Source: DASQFU01 sp035632955
GTDB lineage: Bacteria > Eisenbacteria > RBG-16-71-46
Length of the DNA stretch: 39,563 nt
Direction: 5' to 3'
NCBI GenBank assembly: GCA_035632955.1
Contig: DASQFU010000119.1
Coordinates: forward strand, 1-39,563
Shown: positions 9,502-18,248 of the stretch, one piece after another
Numbering within the stretch: position 1 is the stretch's first letter
How the letters are laid out: each line of letters opens with the position of its first letter
Program-made: the position numbers and the translations under genes
Notes under the pieces: model-generated
Seen by the model: the letters and a program-made list of their open reading frames with translations, nothing else
What the model was told of the DNA's origin: nothing
Database searches by the model: none

Positions 9502-10422
9502 TCACGAACGCGCGACCTTGCGATCGAACCCCAGCCGCAATCCCAGCCGGCAGGTCTGCGCGTGGATCCGCACCGTGTCGGCCACTTGACGCGCGTAACC
9601 GCCGCCGAGCGTCACGACCGCCGGAATGCCGCGCGCCGCGCAGCCCTCGAGCACCAGGCGATCGCGCTCCTCGAGGCCCGCGAAGGTGAGGCGGAGCGCG
9701 CCGAGCTGATCGTCCTGATACGGGTCGGCACCGGCTTGATAGAGCACGATCTCGGGCTGGTGCGCCCAGACCTGCTCCAGCCCCGCGGCGAGCCGGCCGA
9801 TGAACTGCGCGTCGTCCGCGCCGTTCTCCAGACCGATGTCGAGGTCGCTGCGCTCCTTGATCGGATACAGGTGCTCCTGGTGGATCGAGAACGTGAAGAC
9901 GCGTGGATCCTCGCCGAACAGATGCGCGGTGCCGTTGCCCTGGTGCAGATCACAGTCGACGACTGCGGCGCGAGCGATGCAGCCGTCGCGCTGCAGGACG
10001 CGAATCGCAACCGCGAGGTCGTTGAGATAGCAGAACCCGGACGCCAGGTCGGCGAAGGCATGATGGAACCCGCCGCCGAGGTTGATTCCGGCGCCGCGCG
10101 CCAGCGCTTCGCGGGCGGCGAGGGTGGTCCCGCCGGCGGCGAGCCGGTAGGAGCGCACGATCTCGGCGGTGAGCGGCAGCTCGGAGCAAGCGGTGCGTCG
10201 CGTCCAGCGGAGCTGCTCGAGGTCGTCGAGGTACTCGGGCGTGTGCACCAGCAGCAGGTCGTCGCGCGACGCCGGAGCGGGCGCCAGGACTTCGGCGTCT
10301 TCGAGGTCCCCCGACGCCACGAGCTCTTCGCGCACGCGCCGGAACTTCTCCATCGGGAACACGTGCGCCCCGATGTCGCACCAATAGTCGTGCGAATGAA
10401 CCACGGCAGGGCGCGCAGGCAT
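9502..10422 (-). CDS. histone deacetylase family protein, class-IV-like
   Basis: This is a zinc-dependent deacetylase of the arginase/HDAC superfamily. Bacterial members remove acetyl groups from polyamines, acetoin-related compounds or proteins. In the 306-residue protein the active-site His pair is His120-His121 (GGGFHHAFADLASGFCYLND). The zinc ligands are Asp148, His150 (DCDLHQGNGT) and Asp233 (AGADPYQDD), and a GGGY segment lies near the C-terminus. DLHQGNG, with Gln after the zinc His, resembles HDAC11-type enzymes. The start is ATG at 10422. The frame continues upstream to 11136, but that part is antisense to the permease gene and low in complexity. The ribosome-binding site is weak. 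Confidence 0.92.
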   Translation of the reverse strand: MPARPAVVHSHDYWCDIGAHVFPMEKFRRVREELVASGDLEDAEVLAPAPASRDDLLLVHTPEYLDDLEQLRWTRRTACSELPLTAEIVRSYRLAAGGTTLAAREALARGAGINLGGGFHHAFADLASGFCYLNDLAVAIRVLQRDGCIARAAVVDCDLHQGNGTAHLFGEDPRVFTFSIHQEHLYPIKERSDLDIGLENGADDAQFIGRLAAGLEQVWAHQPEIVLYQAGADPYQDDQLGALRLTFAGLEERDRLVLEGCAARGIPAVVTLGGGYARQVADTVRIHAQTCRLGLRLGFDRKVARS

Positions 10423-10505
10423 GCGTGAATCATGGTGCCACCCATGAGAGCGGCACGCAAAGCCGGCGTCGGCGAGGTCGTCGTGTTCGCGCTCGTGTGG
10501 CCAGC

Positions 10506-10533
10506 TTGCGGGTAGGACGCCGTCCGCTAGAAT
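10506..10533 (+). promoter_or_regulatory. possible promoter of the ABC permease/ATPase operon
   Basis: TTGCGG (10506-10511) and TAGAAT (10528-10533) are 16 bp apart. The -10 is five of six and the -35 weak. The ATG at 10548 would follow the predicted transcription start by fewer than ten bases, so the mRNA would be nearly leaderless, in line with the weak ribosome-binding site. Confidence 0.4.
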
Positions 10534-10547
10534 CCAGGGCTTCGCCG

Positions 10548-11789
10548 ATGCCTGCGACCCTCCTTCCGCATGCGCCCGCCTTTCGGGCTTTGGAGCGCCG
10601 ACTGACGCGGCGCCGACTCGAGCTCTTGGATCCGCGCCTCCGCGTCGAGCTGGCGTTGCTGGCGCTTCTGCTCGGCGGCTTCCTGTTCTGGCAGGTCCGC
10701 ATTCCGCTCGACGGGTTGCGCCGCCACTACGGCGCGCCGGCGGTCGCGGCGGCGCTCTCCGCCGCCTGGGTCGGGCTTGCGGCCTTGGGCGCAGGACTGG
10801 TCGCGGCGCGTCACGCGCACGCGCTCCGGCGCGCGCCCAGTGGACCGTCGTGGCTGGCGCTGCCGCTCGACCCGGGAGCGCTCGGACGGCATCTGGCGTG
10901 GAACTCCCGCTCGCAAACCCTGTGGTTGCTGGTTCCGGGAGTCGGGTTGCTGGCGGCGGCGGCGGGCCTACTGCCGCTGTGGTGGATCGTGTTGCTCGCG
11001 GCGGCCTTTGCGTGGCTGTTGCTCGAATCGGGCCGGCTCGGGTGTGTGGTGGGATTCCGCATCGCGGCACGTGGCGCCGATGCGCGTCCCTCCCTGCATC
11101 CACTGTTTCGCGTGCTGGCCACGGCCGCGCCGCCAACGCGACGGCCGCGACTGCCGGCGGCGAGCTGGCGGCGCCTGCCGGTCTGGGCGGCGATCGGGAT
11201 CAAGGACCTGAGGGTGACCGGACGCCTCTCGCGCCTGCGGCACAGCGCGCTGCTCGCGGTGGCGCTGGCGGCGCTGTCGCTGGCGGTCTGGTGGTTGCCG
11301 GGAGATCACGCCGGGCGCGCTTCAATCGAAGTCCGGCATTTCGCGGCGTTCGTGCTCGCCATGCTCAGCGGCGCGACACTGGCCGAGTGGCTCGTGGCGT
11401 TGGCGGGCTCCGATCCGTTCGCCATCTTGCGGGCGTTGCCGATCGGCGTGGCGCCGGTGTGGTGGGGACGCGTTGTGTGGGCGGTGGTTGGAGCCGTCGT
11501 GCTGGTCGCCGGGCACGCGCTCGCGGCACGCGAGCTGTCGCCGGAAGCGTTGCGGCTGTTCCTGGCCTGGATCGGGGGCGCGGTGCTCGGCATCGCGGTG
11601 CTCGGCGTCAACTACGGAGTCACGCTGTTCCCCCGCGCGGATATCGCCCAGCGGTTGCTCGGGCTGTCGCTGGCGCTGGCGGTCATCACGAGCGTGATGT
11701 TCCCGCTCGCGGGTTGGATCGTGCTGCTCTCCGCCCTCCTGCACTCCGCGCGCCGCCTGACGCGCTGGGACCGGCTCGAGGAGGAGTGA
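10548..11789 (+). CDS. multi-pass membrane protein, ABC-2-like permease
   Basis: The 413-residue protein has about eight to ten hydrophobic segments (for example VELALLALLLGGFLFW, LWLLVPGVGLLAAAAGLL, ALLAVALAALSLAVWWL, VVWAVVGAVVLVAGHAL) separated by Arg-rich cytoplasmic loops. The ATPase gene follows with its ATG overlapping this stop by one base, which marks it as the permease partner of an ABC transporter. The substrate is unknown. I start it at ATG 10548, not at the upstream in-frame ATG at 10425, because the extra 41 residues are Arg-rich, non-hydrophobic and overlap the deacetylase leader. Confidence 0.8.
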   Translation: MPATLLPHAPAFRALERRLTRRRLELLDPRLRVELALLALLLGGFLFWQVRIPLDGLRRHYGAPAVAAALSAAWVGLAALGAGLVAARHAHALRRAPSGPSWLALPLDPGALGRHLAWNSRSQTLWLLVPGVGLLAAAAGLLPLWWIVLLAAAFAWLLLESGRLGCVVGFRIAARGADARPSLHPLFRVLATAAPPTRRPRLPAASWRRLPVWAAIGIKDLRVTGRLSRLRHSALLAVALAALSLAVWWLPGDHAGRASIEVRHFAAFVLAMLSGATLAEWLVALAGSDPFAILRALPIGVAPVWWGRVVWAVVGAVVLVAGHALAARELSPEALRLFLAWIGGAVLGIAVLGVNYGVTLFPRADIAQRLLGLSLALAVITSVMFPLAGWIVLLSALLHSARRLTRWDRLEEE

Positions 11790-12511
11790 TGCTTCGCATC
11801 GACGGCCTCACGCGCCGCTACGGTGCGCTGGTGGCGCTGGATCAGGTGAGCTTCGAGGTCCGGCCCTCGGAGGTCGTCGGCCTGTTGGGCGCGAACGGGG
11901 CGGGAAAGAGCACGTTGCTGCGGACGGCCGCCGGGCTTCAACCTCCCGACCAGGGCGCCGTGCAGATCGCCGGAGTCGACCTGTGGACATCGCCCACGGA
12001 AGCCAAACGACATCTCGGCTATGCGGCCGAAGAGCCGAGCTTCTACGAGGAGTTGTCGGCCGACGAGTACCTGGCGTTCGTCGCCGCGGTGCGCGGGATG
12101 GATCCGCGCGACGCCCGTGCCCGCTCCCGGGACCTGAACTCCCGGCTCGGTCTGGCGGGCCGGACCGACGAGCCGGTGCACCGTTTCTCGCACGGCATGC
12201 GCAAGAAGCTGTCGTTCGTCGCTGCCGTTCTGCATCGTCCTCGGGTCCTGCTGTGCGACGAGGCCCTCGAAGGCTTCGACGCGAGCGGGGGTTTGAGCGC
12301 AAAGGAGGAGTTGCGGGCGCTCGCGGAGGGCGGGTGTGCGATCCTATTCTCGAGTCACGTGACCGAAACCATCGAGCGTTTGTGCGAGCGCGTCGTCATG
12401 CTGCACCGAGGTCGGGTGGCCCGGATCCTCGACCGCGCGGCCTGGGGCGCCCCGGCGCCTGGACCTTCGGCGCTCGAACGCGAATTCCTGGCCGTCGCCA
12501 GCAGCCCTTGA
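11789..12511 (+). CDS. ABC transporter ATP-binding protein
   Basis: This is a 240-residue nucleotide-binding subunit. Walker A is GANGAGKST (34-42), the signature is FSHGM (133-137, the degenerate form common in ABC-2 and multidrug-type exporters), Walker B is VLLCDEALEG (153-162), and the switch His is His190 (FSSH). The start at 11789 is set by GAGGAG and by TGATG overlap with the permease stop, so the two are translationally coupled. Nothing in it indicates the cargo. The exported protein that starts 17 bp downstream may belong to the same operon. Confidence 0.94.
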   Translation: MLRIDGLTRRYGALVALDQVSFEVRPSEVVGLLGANGAGKSTLLRTAAGLQPPDQGAVQIAGVDLWTSPTEAKRHLGYAAEEPSFYEELSADEYLAFVAAVRGMDPRDARARSRDLNSRLGLAGRTDEPVHRFSHGMRKKLSFVAAVLHRPRVLLCDEALEGFDASGGLSAKEELRALAEGGCAILFSSHVTETIERLCERVVMLHRGRVARILDRAAWGAPAPGPSALEREFLAVASSP

Positions 12512-12528
12512 AACTCATGGAGTCCTTC

Positions 12529-13977
12529 ATGCGCCAGGCAGCCGTCGCGTTCGTCCTCCTGCTCCTCTCCACGGCACCGGCTCGGGCCTTGGTGCCGACC
12601 CCGCGCGTCGACGCACTGCTCCTCGAGCCCGGCACGCCGGCGTCGCTGCGCTCACGCCTGCTCACGTATGCGGACTCGGTCGCGGCCGGATCGTCGGGCT
12701 TGGCCGGAGAGGCGTGGTTCTTCGCGGGCATGAGTCACGACCGCGGCGGCAACGGCGACAGCGCGATCCTGTGCTACGAGCGCGCCGTGAATCTGCGCGG
12801 CTTCAGCGACGAACGCATCGCCCTGGTCGCCGCACTGCTGCGCCGCCAGGGTCCCCAGGACGTGCCGGCGGCGCAGTCTCACGTGCGCACATTGCTCCTT
12901 GAATCGTCCGGCGGCGAGTTGAACGCTCCGCTGCAAGGCTGGCTCGCGTGGGCGACGCACCTCGCCGGCCAGTCGGACAGCGCCGCGATCCTGTTCAAGC
13001 CGCTCGAAACGCTGTTGAGTCACGACCTGGAGTGGCGGTTCCGTCTCGGGCAGGTCAGCCTTGCGCGGCGTGACGGTCGCCAGGCCTATCGCTGGCTTCT
13101 GCCGCTCGCGGTTCGCTCGCGCAAGCAGGACGTCGACGTCATGGACATGCTGCGAAAGTCGCTCGAAGGCGACGTCCCTGCGGACCGCATCGAACGGGAG
13201 ATCGATCGCCAGATCGGAGCACGCGATCGCGGCGTCGCGAAGATCGTGCAGGAGATCGGCGGCAAGCCCGTGCGCTTTTCGGGCGTCGACCGGTTCCCGC
13301 TCGGCGGGGTGGTTGTCGCCGGCTCGGGCGCCAAACGACAGCGTGCCGCCATCGTGCTGGTCGCGCACGAAGACACGCTGGCCGCCTACGACAGTCTGGC
13401 CGTCGCGTTCCGGCGCTCCGGATTCGCCGTGATGTTGATGGACGTGCGCGGCGCCGGGCGCTCGGTCGGTCCGTTCTGCCCCTTGCCGTCCACCTGGCGA
13501 GGCCGGGAAGACCTGATGCAGTCGCTGTGCGCGGGGGACATCGCACCCGCATTGCGGGCGCTGGCGAGCGCGGCGCCGATCGACACGACCCGCTACGTGC
13601 TGATCGCCTCGGGCGGCGCGGCGCCGATCGCCGTCGAAGCCGCTGCGCGCGACCCGCGTGCCGAAATCCTCGTACTCGCGAGCCCCACCCCCTCCGTCGT
13701 GGGACGCGGCGCGATGCGAGCCGATCTCGGGACTCGGAAGTTGCCGGTCCATTTCGTCACCGCGCCCGAAGACATCGGCATCGTCGGATTCGTGGAGAGC
13801 CTGTATGCGATGGCCGACCGCGCCGCCTCCCGTGTCGTCGAAGCACGCGTGCCGGGCAGCGGCGCCATCGTCTTACGCCGGTCGCGCGACACGCTCACGC
13901 GCTGCGTGCGTTGGGTGCAGGAGACGTGGGCGGCGAATGCGAAGCGCGCCACTCGACCCACGCCACCGCGACGATGA
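12529..13977 (+). CDS. exported protein with repeat-like N-half and alpha/beta-hydrolase-like C-half
   Basis: A signal peptide (1-20, AAVAFVLLLLSTAPARA) is followed by an all-helical region (about 30-250) that looks TPR-like: paired helices such as GEAWFFAGMSHDRGGNGDSAILCYERAV. The second half (about 260-450) has the strand-helix order of an alpha/beta hydrolase (IVLVAHEDTLAAYDSLAVAFRRSGF, then VMLMDVRGAGRS). At the nucleophile elbow, where GxSxG is expected, it has IASGGAAP, so the catalytic Ser appears to be lost. It may be a binding protein. The start is ATG 12529, preceded by GGAG. ATG 12517 is in frame without a ribosome-binding site. It follows the ABC ATPase closely. Confidence 0.7.
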   Translation: MRQAAVAFVLLLLSTAPARALVPTPRVDALLLEPGTPASLRSRLLTYADSVAAGSSGLAGEAWFFAGMSHDRGGNGDSAILCYERAVNLRGFSDERIALVAALLRRQGPQDVPAAQSHVRTLLLESSGGELNAPLQGWLAWATHLAGQSDSAAILFKPLETLLSHDLEWRFRLGQVSLARRDGRQAYRWLLPLAVRSRKQDVDVMDMLRKSLEGDVPADRIEREIDRQIGARDRGVAKIVQEIGGKPVRFSGVDRFPLGGVVVAGSGAKRQRAAIVLVAHEDTLAAYDSLAVAFRRSGFAVMLMDVRGAGRSVGPFCPLPSTWRGREDLMQSLCAGDIAPALRALASAAPIDTTRYVLIASGGAAPIAVEAAARDPRAEILVLASPTPSVVGRGAMRADLGTRKLPVHFVTAPEDIGIVGFVESLYAMADRAASRVVEARVPGSGAIVLRRSRDTLTRCVRWVQETWAANAKRATRPTPPRR

Positions 13978-14770
13978 TGAGCGCCGCGCCCCACCACCAT
14001 CGAAGCGCGAAGCGCTCGCCCCCGAGCGTCATCGCCATGATCAAGCCGAACACGGGCTCGAGGGCGAACAGCATGCCGATCCGACCCGGTGCGAGCGCGC
14101 GCTGGGCGCGGATCTGGAGCCAGGGGGCCACCATCGTGCCGGCGATCGCCAGATAGGCGAGCCGCGCCCACCCCGCGCCATCCAGACGGGCGAGCGCTCC
14201 CGGCGTTGCCGCCGCAAACGGCGCTAAAACGACCGCCACGACCACGCATTGCAAGGCCGCGAGGGTGACCGGCTCGACGCGCGATCCCCAACGCGCGACG
14301 CCGACGATCTGGAGCGCGTACATCGCGGCGCCGATCAGGGTCCACACGTCTCCGGCGCCGAGCCGCCAGTCGGGCCGGCCGCCGAGCAGCGCGGATCCGA
14401 ACGTGGCGAGCGCCATCCCGGCCGCGAGCGCGCGCGTGGGTCGTTGTCCGAGGAGCGGCCAGGCAAACCAGCCGGCCAGCAGCGTCCCCGTGCTGGTCAG
14501 GAACGCGGACGTGCCGGCGCGGACCTCGGTGAGTCCTATCGCCTGGAATAGATACGCCCCGGCCGTCAGCACGCCGGTGACGATGCCCGCCCTCCACGGC
14601 AAACCACCACCCGCTGCGCGGCGCCGCAGCAACACCATCGGTGCGAACAGGACGGCGGCGGCGGCGAAGCGGACGAACACGAGCGAGACCGGCGACAACG
14701 CATGCAGGCTGTCGCGGACGACGACGAACGTGGCGCCCCACAGCAACGTGGCGATCACCATCGCCGACAC
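13895..14770 (-). CDS. EamA/DMT-family transporter
   Basis: This is a ten-helix drug/metabolite transporter, probably exporting amino acids or other metabolites across the inner membrane. Two EamA repeats are visible: TM1 starts ATLLWGATFVVVRDSL and the second repeat starts near DVWTLIGAAMYALQIVGVARWG. The conserved proline/glutamate loop before the last helices (GMLFALEPVFGLIMAMTLGGE) is present. The start is uncertain: GTG 14770 and ATG 14761 are both possible and neither has a good ribosome-binding site. The 3' end overlaps the convergent gene by 83 bp (13895-13977), including the codons of the last helix end. It starts about 100 bp after the rex stop. Confidence 0.88.
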   Translation of the reverse strand: MSAMVIATLLWGATFVVVRDSLHALSPVSLVFVRFAAAAVLFAPMVLLRRRAAGGGLPWRAGIVTGVLTAGAYLFQAIGLTEVRAGTSAFLTSTGTLLAGWFAWPLLGQRPTRALAAGMALATFGSALLGGRPDWRLGAGDVWTLIGAAMYALQIVGVARWGSRVEPVTLAALQCVVVAVVLAPFAAATPGALARLDGAGWARLAYLAIAGTMVAPWLQIRAQRALAPGRIGMLFALEPVFGLIMAMTLGGERFALRWWWGAALIIVAVAWVEWRASHSPPTSPAPNARSA

Positions 14771-14868
14771 GCCGGCCTGGTCGGAGCCTGAATCCGTCGC
14801 CGGCGCGTGGTCGAGGTCCCGCGTGCGAGACCCGGCGGGATGGCGCTCGCCTGGATCCGCTGGATCGG

Positions 14869-15543
14869 TCAGGAGCGCGCCCGCCCGCGCGGCGTCTCCG
14901 TGGCCCGACGCCGACGAGCGCCTTGCGCCTGGGTGAGTGCGAACGAAAGGCTCTCGAACTCCACCGTCATATCCACGGTGCGCAGCGCCACGTGATCGGG
15001 AACGAACAGCTTGCGGGGCGCGAAATTGAGGATGCCTCGCACGCCGGCGGCAACCAGCGCGTCGGCCACGTCCTGAGCGGCGCGAATCGGCGTGGCGATG
15101 ACGCCGATGTCGAAACTTTTGGTCGATGCGGTCGCCGGCAGATCGGCGACGTCCTGGACGGTGAGGTCCCCGAGGCGCGCGCCGAGGCGCGCCGGGTCGC
15201 GGTCGAACACCGCGACGATGTTGAACCCTTGCGACGAGAAACCGCGATAGGCGAGCAGCGCCGCTCCGATATTGCCGGCGCCGACCAGTGCGACGCGCCA
15301 CGGCCGGTCGAGGCCGAGGATCGCGCAGATCTCGTCGCGAAGATGGGAGACGTTGTAACCCAGGCCGCGACGACCGAACGACCCGAAGTACGAGAGATCC
15401 TTGCGCACCTGCGCCGAGGTGATCCCTTCGCGCTCCGCGAGGCGATGCGACGAGATCAGGCGCTTGCCTTCGGCCTCGACCTCCTGGAGCACGCGGTAAT
15501 AGTGCGAGAGGCGTCGAACCGTTGATTCGGAGATGCGGGACAT
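14869..15543 (-). CDS. rex: redox-sensing transcriptional repressor Rex
   Basis: Rex senses the NADH/NAD+ ratio and represses fermentation and respiration genes when NADH is low. The 224-residue protein has the N-terminal winged helix (about 1-78, including LISSHRLAEREGITSAQVRKDLSYFGSFG) and a Rossmann domain with GAGNIG at 88-93, followed by the Asp-containing VFDRDP. I place the start at ATG 15543. The frame is open to an ATG at 15600, but that codon lies inside the Rex operator at 15590-15607, and family members begin with MSRISE-like sequence. GGAG is 12 bases upstream. It lies 116 bp after the gyrA stop, so it may be read from gyrA or from its own autoregulated promoter. Confidence 0.97.
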   Translation of the reverse strand: MSRISESTVRRLSHYYRVLQEVEAEGKRLISSHRLAEREGITSAQVRKDLSYFGSFGRRGLGYNVSHLRDEICAILGLDRPWRVALVGAGNIGAALLAYRGFSSQGFNIVAVFDRDPARLGARLGDLTVQDVADLPATASTKSFDIGVIATPIRAAQDVADALVAAGVRGILNFAPRKLFVPDHVALRTVDMTVEFESLSFALTQAQGARRRRATETPRGRARS

Positions 15544-15589
15544 CGCCGTGTGGCGCTCCGGACGGTGTCGGCCGTTCCCGGCGCCCCTC

Positions 15590-15607
15590 CTGTGAACCAT
15601 TTCACAA
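15590..15607 (-). promoter_or_regulatory. Rex operator upstream of rex
   Basis: The 18-bp site CTGTGAACCATTTCACAA differs by one base from the Rex consensus TTGTGAANNNNTTCACAA. It begins 46 bp upstream of the rex ATG. Its position in the short gap between gyrA and rex indicates autoregulation, as is common for Rex. Confidence 0.9.
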
Positions 15608-15659
15608 TCTGGGTCAGGCTCCGCCGCGCGCCGACCCGGACGCTCGGCCGATGCCCGCC

Positions 15660-18197
15660 CTAGGCTTCGGGCTCGCTCTCTTCAGGGGGCGCGGCTCCGT
15701 TGGCGGGCAATCCGCCGTCGACGTCACCCTCGCCGCCTTCGTCCTCTTCGCTCACCACTCGCGTCACTCCCGCCACCGCGTCGGGCAGAAGCTCACCTTC
15801 ACCCGCCGGCGCCAGGTTGACGAGCCGCACGCCTTGCGTGTTCCTGCCAATGACCGAGATGCCCTTCACGGGCATGCGGATCAGTTGGCCCTGGCGCGTG
15901 ATGATCATCAGCTCGTCGCCATCGACGACTTCCTTCACCGCCACGACGTTGCCGTTCCGTTCGTTGGTCTTGATCGTGATGATCCCCTTGCCGCCGCGAT
16001 GCGTCGCGCGGTACTCGGAGATTTCGCTGCGCTTGCCGTATCCGTTCTCGGTGACCGCGAGCAGCGTCGCCTGCCGCTTCACGCCGAGCATGCTCACGAC
16101 CTCATCCTGATCGTCGTCGAGGGTCACCGCTTTGACGCCGTAGGCGGTGCGTCCCATGGCGCGCACCTCGCTCTCGTGAAAGCGGATCGCAAGCCCCTTC
16201 TTCTTGGCGAGGATCAGGTCCTGGGTGCCTTCCGTGATGATCGCGTCGAACAACCCGTCGCCCTCCTCCAGCAGGACGGCGTTGATGCCGCCGCGCCGTG
16301 GATTGCCGTAGGATGAAAGGACGGTCTTCTTGATCAGACCCTTGCGTGTCGCGCACACCAGGAAGTGTTTGTCGTCGAACTCCTTCACCGCCACGACCGC
16401 CTGCACCCGTTCGTCGCGCGACAAACCCTCGAGGTGATTGACCAGCGGCCGGCCTCTGGCGGTGCGGCCGGCCTGTTCGATCTCGTGCACCTTGAGCCAG
16501 TAGCAACGGCCGCGGTCGGTCAGGAACAAGAGGTACCGGTGCGTCCCGGCCACGAACAGATGCTCGATGTAGTCCTCTTCCTTCGTCCGCGCCCCGATCA
16601 CGCCCTTGCCACCACGCCGTTGCGAGCGGTACGAGGAGAGCTCCTGCCGCTTGATGTATCCGGCGTGGGAGATCGTGATCACCATGTCCTTCTGCTCGAT
16701 CGTGTCCTCGAAGCTGATGTCGCCTTCCTCGGCGACGATCTCGGTGCGGCGCGGATCTCCGTATTTCTCCTTCAGCCGCGCGACCTCGTCCTTGATGATG
16801 CCGAGGATCTTCTGCGGGCTGGCCAGGATGCTACGGAGCTTCTCGATCAACTGGATGATCTCGAGATACTCCTGCTCGACCTTTTTGCGCTCCAACCCGG
16901 TCAATCGCGACAGCCGCATCTCGAGGATCGCGTTGGCCTGGATCTCGGTGAGCTTGAAGTCGGCCATCAGCCCGGTGCGGGCTGTCTCGACGTCGGCCGA
17001 TTTGCGGATCAGCGCGATCACCGCGTCGAGATGGTCGAGCGCGATCTTCAGGCCTTCGAGGATGTGGGCCCGCTTCTCCGCCTCGGCGAGATCGAACTCG
17101 GTGCGGCGGCGGACGACCTGCTGCCGCTGCATCACGTACTGATCTAGGAGCTCCCGCAGATTCATGATGCGCGGGCGGTTGTCGACCAGGGCCAGCATGA
17201 TCGCGCCGAACGTGCTCTGCAGGGGCGAGTGCACGAACAACTGGTTGAGGACGACCTTCGGGTTCGCGTCCTTCTTCAGCTCGATGACGATCCGCATCCC
17301 GTCGCGATCCGACTCGTCGCGCAGGTCGCTGATGCCGGAGACTTTTCCTTCGCGGACAAGGTCTGCGATCTTTTCGAGCAGCGCCGCCTTGTTGACCTGG
17401 AACGGAATCTCGGTCGCGACCAGGCTCATCCGCCCGAGCTTGCCCTCTTCCACCTGAACGCGCGCGCGCATTTTGATCAGGCCGCGCCCGGTCTGATGGC
17501 AGTCGCGAATGCCTTGCGTCCCGTAGATGATCCCGCCGGTCGGGAAGTCCGGCCCCTTGACGATCTTGAGCATGTCGGTCGGCGCGCTTTCCGGGTGGTC
17601 GATCACGTGCACGATCGCGTCGCAGATCTCGCCGAGATTGTGCGGCGGCACTTCGGTCGTCATGCCGACCGCGATCCCCGAGCATCCGTTGATGAGCAGG
17701 TTCGGCACGATGCTCGGCAGCACCACCGGCTCTTCGCGCGTCTCGTCGTAGTTGGGACGGAAGTCGACCGTGTTCTTCTCGAGATCCGCGAGAATCTCGG
17801 CGGCGATCGCCGTCAGGCGTGCCTCGGTGTATCGCATCGCAGCCGGTGCGTCGCCATCAATTGAGCCGAAGTTGCCTTGCCCGTCGACGAGCGGGTAGCG
17901 CATCACCCAGTTCTGCGCGAGACGCACCAACGTTGGGTAAACGACCTGTTCGCCGTGGGGATGATAGTTGCCCGACGTATCGCCGGCGATCTTCGCGCAC
18001 TTGCGAAAGCCGCGGCCCGGCATCAGGTTCAGGTCGTTCATCGCGACCAGAATGCGGCGCTGCGACGGCTTGAGCCCGTCGCGAATGTCGGGGAGCGCAC
18101 GCGAGACGATGACCGACATCGAATAGTCGATGTAGCTGGTCTTCATCTCCGATTCGATCGAGATGTCGACGATCTTGGAGCGATCGTTCAAGGCCAT
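15660..18197 (-). CDS. gyrA: DNA gyrase subunit A
   Basis: This is the breakage-reunion subunit of gyrase, which with GyrB introduces negative supercoils. It has 845 residues. Tyr123 (AAMRYTEARL) is the DNA-linking tyrosine. The C-terminal wrapping domain carries the GyrA box QRRGGKG at 526-532, which separates it from ParC. The quinolone-determining region reads HPHGEQVVYPTLVRLAQ (79-95): the E. coli Ser83 and Asp87 positions are Gln84 and Pro88. The tail is acidic (SEEDEGGEGD). The start is ATG 18197. It follows the small outer-membrane-like gene by 51 bp in the origin operon. Confidence 0.98.
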   Translation of the reverse strand: MALNDRSKIVDISIESEMKTSYIDYSMSVIVSRALPDIRDGLKPSQRRILVAMNDLNLMPGRGFRKCAKIAGDTSGNYHPHGEQVVYPTLVRLAQNWVMRYPLVDGQGNFGSIDGDAPAAMRYTEARLTAIAAEILADLEKNTVDFRPNYDETREEPVVLPSIVPNLLINGCSGIAVGMTTEVPPHNLGEICDAIVHVIDHPESAPTDMLKIVKGPDFPTGGIIYGTQGIRDCHQTGRGLIKMRARVQVEEGKLGRMSLVATEIPFQVNKAALLEKIADLVREGKVSGISDLRDESDRDGMRIVIELKKDANPKVVLNQLFVHSPLQSTFGAIMLALVDNRPRIMNLRELLDQYVMQRQQVVRRRTEFDLAEAEKRAHILEGLKIALDHLDAVIALIRKSADVETARTGLMADFKLTEIQANAILEMRLSRLTGLERKKVEQEYLEIIQLIEKLRSILASPQKILGIIKDEVARLKEKYGDPRRTEIVAEEGDISFEDTIEQKDMVITISHAGYIKRQELSSYRSQRRGGKGVIGARTKEEDYIEHLFVAGTHRYLLFLTDRGRCYWLKVHEIEQAGRTARGRPLVNHLEGLSRDERVQAVVAVKEFDDKHFLVCATRKGLIKKTVLSSYGNPRRGGINAVLLEEGDGLFDAIITEGTQDLILAKKKGLAIRFHESEVRAMGRTAYGVKAVTLDDDQDEVVSMLGVKRQATLLAVTENGYGKRSEISEYRATHRGGKGIITIKTNERNGNVVAVKEVVDGDELMIITRQGQLIRMPVKGISVIGRNTQGVRLVNLAPAGEGELLPDAVAGVTRVVSEEDEGGEGDVDGGLPANGAAPPEESEPEA

Positions 18198-18248
18198 GTC
18201 TTCCGTCCTTTGTCTTCGAACTCCGCGGGCGCCTCGTGCGCCTGCCGG

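Noticed and set aside
8933..9505. 190-codon minus-strand open frame in the convergent gap
   Set aside because: It overlaps the CBM-like 3' end, is Arg/Ala/Ser-rich, has no ribosome-binding site and no domain-like segments.
10423..11136. N-terminal extension of the deacetylase frame
   Set aside because: The extension is antisense to the permease gene, Arg/Pro-rich, and lies upstream of a start that gives a normal family length.
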